From Thiohalospira halophila DSM 15071 (lineage in GTDB: Bacteria; Pseudomonadota; Gammaproteobacteria; Thiohalospirales; Thiohalospiraceae): 64,000 nucleotides of DNA. The translations under genes and the position numbers were made by a program. The stretch covers positions 458,577 through 522,576 of the forward strand of contig NZ_FOMJ01000001.1 in the NCBI RefSeq assembly GCF_900112605.1, in the 5' to 3' direction. The notes under the pieces are model-generated. The model saw only the letters and a list, made by a program, of their open reading frames with translations, did no database searches and was not told the origin of the DNA. Positions 56,426 through 64,000 of the stretch are shown piece by piece (positions within the stretch are counted from its first letter, which is position 1; each line of letters opens with the position of its first letter).

Positions 56426-56638
56426 ATGCCCGCCGGAATCGTGAAATGGTTCAACAATGCCAAGGGGTATGGCTTCATCCGCCCCGAGCAGGGGGGTGAA
56501 GATATCTTCGCCCACTTCAGCGCCATCGACATGGAGGGCTTCCGGACCCTGCGCCGGGGCCAGCCCGTCGCCTTCGAACTCCACGAGAGCCCCAAGGGCC
56601 TGCAGGCCCGCCGGATCCAGCCGCTTCCGGAGGCCTGA
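56426..56638 (+). CDS. Cold-shock domain protein, CspD-like
   Basis: A 70-residue single-strand nucleic-acid-binding OB fold. RNP1 (GIVKWFNNAKGYGFI) and RNP2 (DIFAHFSAI) are intact. Position beside clpS and length match CspD, a replication inhibitor in stationary-phase E. coli; that function is not proved here. It converges on icd, with 21 bp between stops. Confidence 0.92.
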   Translation: MPAGIVKWFNNAKGYGFIRPEQGGEDIFAHFSAIDMEGFRTLRRGQPVAFELHESPKGLQARRIQPLPEA

Positions 56639-56659
56639 CGGCTCGGGAATCGCGAGGCC

Positions 56660-57922
<1,263 letters not shown>

Positions 57923-58092
57923 GCGGTTGTCGCTCCTGAGTGCTGTGCGTTGGCGCTGGGGCCGAATTCCGGGGCGAAAGTCTACTGGAACGGGCGCGGT
58001 GCGGGAACCGGGAGCCTTTTCCCGGCGCTGCCATTCCGTAGTCCTTCTCATCCCTTCGGGGCAGGTTTCCCGGGAGCCGGGGACTCCTCGTC

Positions 58093-58113
58093 CAGGGACG
58101 CGAGAATCATCCC
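58093..58113 (+). repeat. Decayed partial copy of the structured repeat core
   Basis: CAGGGACGCGAG followed by AATCATCCC resembles the first 21 bases of the core at 58190-58210 with 3 mismatches. Weak flanking complementarity (GGAGCC / GGCTCC) suggests an eroded element. Confidence 0.4.
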
Positions 58114-58166
58114 GTATCCCGTTGCGAAGAGGGACTGCCTGACCGGGGCTCCGAAAGGGCAGACAC

Positions 58167-58272
58167 CCCGGGCCGGGGGAAGCCTCGGTCAGGGACGCGA
58201 GGACCGTCCCTGGCGCTCCACGGCGGCCATCCATGGCCGCCGAGGCCCTGACCGAGGCTTCCCCCGCCCGGG
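58167..58272. repeat. Structured hairpin repeat, copy A (upstream of nudJ)
   Basis: A 106-bp element. A 27-bp stem with one bulged C (58167-58194 pairing 58246-58272) encloses a 51-nt core (58195-58245). Inside the core GGCGGCCATCCATGGCCGCC forms a second hairpin. The core is 49 of 51 identical to the reverse complement of copy B, while the stems are unrelated in sequence. It lies in the 439-bp icd-nudJ gap, 90 bp before nudJ. Confidence 0.85.
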
Positions 58273-58361
58273 CTATCTGCACGGAGCATACCCCTCCGCG
58301 ACTCCGCTCCGATCATGCACACTAGGAGGATATCGAAGCCATCCCCACCCGGAGCACTCGC

Positions 58362-58814
58362 ATGGTCTGGAAACCCCGCACCACCGTCGCCGCCGTTATC
58401 GAGGCCGACGGCCGCTACCTCCTGGTGGAGGAGGCCGATGCCGAGGGCAACCGGGTGCTCAACCAGCCCGCCGGCCACCTGGAACCCGGGGAATCGCTGG
58501 AGGCCGCGGTGATCCGGGAGGTGGCCGAGGAGACGCGGCGCGACTTCACACCGGGAGCGCTGGTCGGGATCTACCGCTGGGACGGCGCACCGGACGGCTC
58601 CACCTTCATGCGCTTCACCTTCGCCGGCAGCGTGGGCGAGGAGATCGCGGGACGAGAGCGGGACGCCGATATCCTGGCCACCCACTGGCTCACCGCCGAG
58701 GAGGTCCGCGAAGCCGGGGCCAGCGGACGCCTGCGCAGCCCCCTGGTGGCCCGGACGCTGGAGGACTATCTACGCGGGGAGCGCTATCCCCTGACGGTGT
58801 TGCAGGAGGTGTGA
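58362..58814 (+). CDS. nudJ: NUDIX hydrolase, NudJ-like
   Basis: A 150-residue phosphohydrolase. The NUDIX box reads GHLEPGESLEAAVIREVAEE followed by T-R-R, so the catalytic glutamates are present but the last glycine of the usual EExG is arginine. Position right before mnmA and hflD matches nudJ of E. coli, which hydrolyses nucleoside triphosphates, diphosphates and HMP pyrophosphate. It is bracketed by two inverted copies of a structured repeat, which may insulate it from icd and mnmA. Confidence 0.85.
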   Translation: MVWKPRTTVAAVIEADGRYLLVEEADAEGNRVLNQPAGHLEPGESLEAAVIREVAEETRRDFTPGALVGIYRWDGAPDGSTFMRFTFAGSVGEEIAGRERDADILATHWLTAEEVREAGASGRLRSPLVARTLEDYLRGERYPLTVLQEV

Positions 58815-58887
58815 GCAAGCCAGCCTATAGGCCGGGAGAAACCAGGAACCTCGAAGGCTTCGTCTACATCCGAAACAACCCCAGCGC

Positions 58888-59002
58888 CTTTCATCCGGCC
58901 GGGAAGGGGGTAGCCAGGGCCTCGGCGGCCATGGACGGCCGCCGTGGAGCGCCAGGGATGGTCCTCGCGTCCCTGGCTACCCCCTTCCCGGCCGGATGAA
59001 AG
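58888..59002. repeat. Structured hairpin repeat, copy B (downstream of nudJ)
   Basis: A 115-bp element in opposite orientation to copy A. A perfect 32-bp stem (58888-58919 pairing 58971-59002) encloses the same 51-nt core (58920-58970). Stem sequences differ wholly from copy A yet pair perfectly, so base pairing and the core are kept, not the arm sequence. Confidence 0.88.
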
Positions 59003-59086
59003 ACGCCCCAGAGGAAGCCTCCGACCTCGACAGCCCCAACCTGGTATCACCGACTACCGTTATCGCCACCACCCCCATCCCGTACA

Positions 59087-60244
59087 ATGGCCGCCATGGA
59101 AGCCCTGGCTGACAAGATTCCCGTCGAGCACGAGCGCCTCGTGGTCGGCCTCTCCGGTGGTGTCGACTCCTCCGTCGCCGCCGCCCGGCTGGCCGCGGCC
59201 GGCCACGATGTCCAGGGGATCTTTATGCGCAACTGGGAGCCGGCCCCCGGCGAGCCCTGCCCCGCCGAGCAGGACTACGCCGACGCCCGGGCCGTGGCAC
59301 GCGCGCTGGAACTGCCCCTCTCGGCCGTGGACTTCATCGCCGATTACCGCGAGCGCGTCTTCGCCCGCTTCCTCGCCGAATACGAGGCCGGTCGGACCCC
59401 CAACCCCGACATCCTCTGCAATACCGAGATCAAGTTCGGCACCTTCCTGGAACACGCCCGTGCCCGGGGCGCCGAGGCAGTGGCCACCGGCCACTACGCC
59501 CGCCGACGCCACCGCGACGGCCACTGGCAGCTCCTGCGCGCCGTGGACGCCAACAAGGACCAGACCTACTTCCTCCACGGCCTCGACCAGGACCAGCTCG
59601 CCGCCGCCCGCTTCCCCCTGGGAGAACTCACCAAGGACGAGGTCCGCGCCGAGGCCGAGCGGCTGGGGCTGAGCACCGCCCACAAGCGCGACTCCACCGG
59701 CATCTGCTTCATCGGCGAGCAGGACTTCCGCGCCTTCCTGAGCCGCTACCTGGCCACCGAGCCCGGCCCCATGGTCACCCCCGAGGGCGACCGCGTGGGT
59801 GAACACCAGGGGCTGGCCTTCTACACCCTGGGCCAGCGCCAGGGGCTGGGCCTGGGGGGCGTGCGCGGCTATCCCGACCGGCCCTGGTTCGTGGTCGGCA
59901 AGGCGCCGGGGGAAAACGCCCTCATTGTCGCCCAGGGCGGCGACCACCCCTGGCTCATGAGCCGGGAACTCATCGCCTCCGGCCTGCACTGGATCGCCGG
60001 CGAACCGCCGGAGCTGCCGCGCCACTGCACCGTCCGCACCCGCTACCGCCAACCGGACCGCCCGGCCACCATCGACGCCAACGGCGACCGGCTCACCGTC
60101 CATTTCGACGAACCGGAACGCGCGGTAACCCCCGGCCAGGCAGTCGTCCTCTACGACGGCGAGGTCTGCCTGGGCGGGGCCACCATCGATACCACCGACG
60201 CCCCCGGAATTGCCGTGGGCGCCCCTAGCGGAGCCAATGCATGA
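59087..60244 (+). CDS. mnmA: tRNA-specific 2-thiouridylase MnmA
   Basis: A 385-residue ATP-dependent enzyme that puts sulfur at position 2 of U34 in tRNA Lys, Glu and Gln. The PP-loop VGLSGGVDSSVAA, the first catalytic cysteine in NPDILCNTEIKF and the second in STGICFIGEQDF are all present. It starts 84 bp after repeat copy B. Its stop overlaps the hflD ATG, matching the mnmA-hflD order of other Gammaproteobacteria. Confidence 0.96.
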   Translation: MAAMEALADKIPVEHERLVVGLSGGVDSSVAAARLAAAGHDVQGIFMRNWEPAPGEPCPAEQDYADARAVARALELPLSAVDFIADYRERVFARFLAEYEAGRTPNPDILCNTEIKFGTFLEHARARGAEAVATGHYARRRHRDGHWQLLRAVDANKDQTYFLHGLDQDQLAAARFPLGELTKDEVRAEAERLGLSTAHKRDSTGICFIGEQDFRAFLSRYLATEPGPMVTPEGDRVGEHQGLAFYTLGQRQGLGLGGVRGYPDRPWFVVGKAPGENALIVAQGGDHPWLMSRELIASGLHWIAGEPPELPRHCTVRTRYRQPDRPATIDANGDRLTVHFDEPERAVTPGQAVVLYDGEVCLGGATIDTTDAPGIAVGAPSGANA

Positions 60245-60867
60245 AGGGTACTGATCGCGACCGCACCCTGGCCCTGGCCGGGGTCTTCCAGGCCGCCGGA
60301 CTGGTCAACCAGATCGCCACCAACGGCATGGCCGATGCGCAGTGGCTGAAGACCACCCTGGGCACCCTCTTCGTCCGTGATCCGCAGGACACCGCCGATG
60401 TCTTCGGCGGTGTGGACGGCGTGGCCTACGGACTCCGCCGCCTGGGGGAGCAGCTGGGCGGCCAGCGCGCCAACATGCAGATTACCCAGTACGGTCTGGG
60501 CGCTCTCATCCTGGAGCGCAAGCTGAGCAAGGACAGTACGCGCATGAATGCCCTGGGCGAAGGACTGGAGGGGGCGCGCCGCCAGGAAGAGGCCTTCGGC
60601 CTCACCCACGACAACACCGTCGCCGCACTGGCGGAGGTCTATTCCGAGGTCATCAGCCCCCTGCGCCCGCAGATCCTGGTGCGCGGCTCCGAGGGCCACC
60701 TGGAGCGGGCGGACAGCGCCAACCGCGTCCGCGCCCTGCTGCTCGCGGCCATCCGCTGCGCCGTGCTCTGGCGCCAGGTGGGTGGAAGCCGCTGGCGGCT
60801 CATCTTCGGTCGGCGCAAGCTCATCAACACCGCCGGCGAACTGCTGCGCCGGACCGACCCCTCCTGA
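60241..60867 (+). CDS. hflD: High-frequency lysogenization protein HflD homologue
   Basis: A 208-residue helical peripheral membrane protein. Family features are LALAGVFQAAGLVNQIA at the start, YGLRRLGEQLGG and RVRALLLAAIRCAVLWRQVGGSRWRLIFGRRKL at the end. In E. coli it affects lambda CII stability; its normal cell role is unclear. It overlaps mnmA by ATGA. purB, which often follows, is not here. Confidence 0.92.
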   Translation: MKGTDRDRTLALAGVFQAAGLVNQIATNGMADAQWLKTTLGTLFVRDPQDTADVFGGVDGVAYGLRRLGEQLGGQRANMQITQYGLGALILERKLSKDSTRMNALGEGLEGARRQEEAFGLTHDNTVAALAEVYSEVISPLRPQILVRGSEGHLERADSANRVRALLLAAIRCAVLWRQVGGSRWRLIFGRRKLINTAGELLRRTDPS

Positions 60868-60887
60868 CGGCATGAACCACCGGGCAC

Positions 60888-60916
60888 TTGTAGCGGTCCG
60901 GTGGCCGGCATAGGAT
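60888..60916 (+). promoter_or_regulatory. Candidate promoter of the GGDEF-EAL gene
   Basis: TTGTAG (60888-60893) and TAGGAT (60911-60916) are 17 bp apart. If real, transcription starts near 60923, which excludes the ATG at 60915 and supports the ATG at 60945. Confidence 0.4.
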
Positions 60917-60944
60917 GGCCTCCACTATCCAACCGGCGGGAACC

Positions 60945-62948
60945 ATGGGCCGAGCCGACGTCGAAGACCGTATACCCCGGCTGCACGGACGCAAGCGCCT
61001 GACCCACTATCTCGTCTGGATGGTGCCCTCGGCCCTCGTCGTGGTCACCTTCGCCGTTGTCCAGCACCTGTTCGTACAGCACGTCCCGCTCCCCGATATC
61101 ACCCCCTCGATCTATCTCATCCCAGCGCTGGTGGGCAGCCTCTTCGGCCTGCTCATGGCCCGGAGCCGGGAGATGCAGCGCGAGACTCGCGCCATGGTGG
61201 CGCTGCTCGACGATCGCGAACGCAGACTGGAACAGTTGAACACCAACCTGGAAGGGCAGGTCGCCGCCCGCACCCGCAACCTGGAACGCCAGCAGGCCCT
61301 GCAGCGGAACCTGCTGGATGCCCTGCCCGAGATCATCCTCCTCACCGACGGCAGCCAACCGACCGAGGTGAATGCCGCCTTCTTCCAGCTCTTCCCGGAG
61401 TACGGCGATCTGGAGGCCTTCGGGGCCGATCACGGCTGTATCAGCCGGCTCTTCGAAGAGGAGGAGGACCCTACGGTCCTCGCCCCCGGTGATCCCGACT
61501 GGGTCCAGCGATGCGCCGACCAGCCGGACCGGGTCCACAAGGCGGTGCTGCGCCGCCAGGACCGCCGCTGGGTCTTCGACGTCAATGCGCGGGCCCTCCC
61601 CTCCGCCGAAGAGGGGGCCTACGTCGTCAGCCTCACGGACATCACCGCCCTGGAACAGGCCCGGGAGCGGCTGCAGGAGGCCTCGGTGGCGCTGCGCCAT
61701 CAGCTCTACATCGACGACCTCACCGGCCTGCCCAATCGCGCCCGCCTGCTGGCCGACCTGGAGCGGACCAGCGACCCCGTCCTGCTCCTGTTGAACATCG
61801 ACAACTTCCGGGAGATCAACGACTTCTTCGGCCATGCCACGGGGGATGCCATCCTCCGCGAGGTAGCCGCACGCCTGAGCGCCAGCCTGCCGGACGGGAT
61901 CGGCCCCCTCTACCGCGTCGGGGCCGATGAATACGCCCTCCTCTACGCCGGCTGCGGCAACCATCCGCCCCCGGAACGACTGGCGGCACGATTGGTGGAT
62001 GCCGTCCGCGCCACGTCCTTCAGCGGCGATACCGATGTCGGGGTCATCCTGGGCGTCACCGCCGGCGTAGTCAGTGGCGATCAGGGGCTGGTGGAACCCT
62101 TTACCGCGGCGGACCTGGCGCTCAAGACCGCTCGCTCGCGCCACCTGGACTGGCTCCCCTACAGCGAGGGGCTGGAGACCCACCGGGAGTACGGCGAGAA
62201 TATCCGGCGCGTGCAGGTCCTGCGCGAGGCGCTGGATGCCGGCCGCGTGGAACCGGCCTACCAGCCCATCCTCGACCTCGGCAGCGGCCATATCACCCAC
62301 TTCGAGTGCCTGGCCCGGCTGCATACCGCCGATGGTCGGGTAATCCTCCCCGGCGAGTTCCTGCCAGCGGCCCACACCACGCGACTCTATCCCCGGATCA
62401 CGCTGGCCATGGTCGACCGTGCCTGCCGCGACTTCGCCCACCGCCCGGAACACTTCAGCCTGAACCTCTCCATGAGCGATATCCTGGACGAGGCCACGGT
62501 GGAGGCCATCCTCGGCACGGTGGAGCGGACCGGCACCGGCGACCGGGTGGTCTTCGAGATCCTGGAGTCCGAGGGGCTGAGCGAGCCGGAGCGTTTCGCC
62601 CGCTTCATGGAGCGCGCCCGGGCCCTGGGCTGCCGCTTCGCCATCGACGATTTCGGGGCCGGCTTCGCCAACTTCGAGTACATCACCAAGCTCGAGGTCG
62701 ACCTACTGAAGATCGACGCCAGCCTCATCCGCGAACTCGACCGGGAGCCGGCGGCCCGGGTAGTGGTGGACACCATCCGCAGCTTCGCCCACCGCCTGGG
62801 GATCGAGACGGTGGCCGAATTCGTCCACAGCACCGAGGTCCTGGAGGTGGTCCGCGGCCTCGGCATCGATTACGCCCAGGGCTTCCACATCGGCCGCCCC
62901 GGTTCGCCGCCGACCGGATCCGCCGACCAACCCTCCCGGGCCGGCTAG
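60945..62948 (+). CDS. Membrane PAS-GGDEF-EAL protein, probable c-di-GMP phosphodiesterase
   Basis: 667 residues from the ATG at 60945. Two N-terminal helices (about 20-42 and 55-73) are followed by a coiled coil, a PAS domain (about 120-225), a GGDEF domain (about 235-400) and an EAL domain (about 415-655). The GGDEF motif is degenerate (GADEY, 326-330), so cyclase activity is unlikely. The EAL domain has ECL at 454-456 but keeps [29 protein letters not shown] and VAEFV, so hydrolysis of cyclic di-GMP is plausible. It stands between hflD and acnA. The ATG at 60915 is the alternative start. Confidence 0.88.
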   Translation: MGRADVEDRIPRLHGRKRLTHYLVWMVPSALVVVTFAVVQHLFVQHVPLPDITPSIYLIPALVGSLFGLLMARSREMQRETRAMVALLDDRERRLEQLNTNLEGQVAARTRNLERQQALQRNLLDALPEIILLTDGSQPTEVNAAFFQLFPEYGDLEAFGADHGCISRLFEEEEDPTVLAPGDPDWVQRCADQPDRVHKAVLRRQDRRWVFDVNARALPSAEEGAYVVSLTDITALEQARERLQEASVALRHQLYIDDLTGLPNRARLLADLERTSDPVLLLLNIDNFREINDFFGHATGDAILREVAARLSASLPDGIGPLYRVGADEYALLYAGCGNHPPPERLAARLVDAVRATSFSGDTDVGVILGVTAGVVSGDQGLVEPFTAADLALKTARSRHLDWLPYSEGLETHREYGENIRRVQVLREALDAGRVEPAYQPILDLGSGHITHFECLARLHTADGRVILPGEFLPAAHTTRLYPRITLAMVDRACRDFAHRPEHFSLNLSMSDILDEATVEAILGTVERTGTGDRVVFEILESEGLSEPERFARFMERARALGCRFAIDDFGAGFANFEYITKLEVDLLKIDASLIRELDREPAARVVVDTIRSFAHRLGIETVAEFVHSTEVLEVVRGLGIDYAQGFHIGRPGSPPTGSADQPSRAG

Positions 62949-63057
62949 TCCGCTTCCCCGCGCCCGCCCGGGCCCGGTATACTGCGCCCCATCCGAACAG
63001 CCCCCGGCGCGGCCACCACCCCTGGTCTCCGCGCCCCTTTGCCCACGAGGAGGCCCC

Positions 63058-64000
<943 letters not shown>

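Noticed and set aside
58150-58290. Reading the repeat as protein (a recurring [13 protein letters not shown]-like peptide in several frames).
   Set aside because: The peptide appears in both repeat copies only because the core DNA is the same; the hairpin structure, with no start or ribosome site, explains it better.

Overview
The window looks like chromosome from a GC-rich gammaproteobacterium. Proteins are acidic throughout, and the gene order uvrY-udg-uvrC-pgsA-tRNA and serS-crcB-rarA-lolA-ftsK-trxB-aat-bpt-infA/clpSA-icd-nudJ-mnmA-hflD is typical of Gammaproteobacteria. A halophilic or haloalkaliphilic member near Ectothiorhodospiraceae/Chromatiales is my best guess; it is an inference from composition and gene content, not a measured placement.

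Layout. 1-3.3 kb: the end of a porin gene, a small SAP-like Cys4 protein, and the oxidative pentose-phosphate pair gnd-zwf. 3.3-8.3 kb: an EAL-HDOD protein, a convergent yihY operon led by two tiny membrane proteins, and a CPA2 cation/proton antiporter. 8.3-16 kb: an SOS mutasome (lexA, imuA, imuB, dnaE2) interrupted by an opposite-strand Na/Pi cotransporter gene. 16-21 kb: tRNA-Leu(UAA), then a four-gene ferric iron operon (FTR1-N-like periplasmic protein plus FbpABC-type ABC importer) behind a Fur-like dyad. 21-27 kb: a czc/cus-type metal efflux operon led by a His-rich CzcI-like protein. 27-31.3 kb (minus strand): uvrY-udg-uvrC-pgsA, then tRNA-Gly and tRNA-Cys. 31.5-38.5 kb: a cupin, a giant 4xCBS-6xPAS hybrid histidine kinase, and a coupled REC-GGDEF diguanylate cyclase.

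38.6-42 kb is the most accessory-looking part: a lipoprotein, an orphan ccdA whose 3' end runs into the tail of a lost cupin gene, an intact abiEi-abiEii toxin-antitoxin pair behind a perfect 14-bp inverted-repeat operator, a decayed IS3-type orfA remnant, and tRNA-Ser(UGA).

42-64 kb is a conserved core: yccA, serS, crcB, rarA, lolA and ftsK, then trxB, a FemAB-like acyltransferase, aat, bpt and infA, then clpA-clpS, a cold-shock gene and icd. aat, bpt, clpS and clpA together form a full bacterial N-degron pathway: tagging, recognition and unfolding. nudJ, between icd and mnmA, is flanked by two inverted copies of a long hairpin element with a near-identical 51-nt core but unrelated stems. 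After hflD, where purB often sits, there is a PAS-GGDEF-EAL protein and then the start of acnA.

The most unusual signals are the nudJ-flanking structured repeats, the altered LexA recognition helix with a shared non-canonical motif before imuA and dnaE2, the ccdA/cupin scar beside AbiE, and the iron operon that carries an FTR1-type periplasmic domain without an FTR1 permease.
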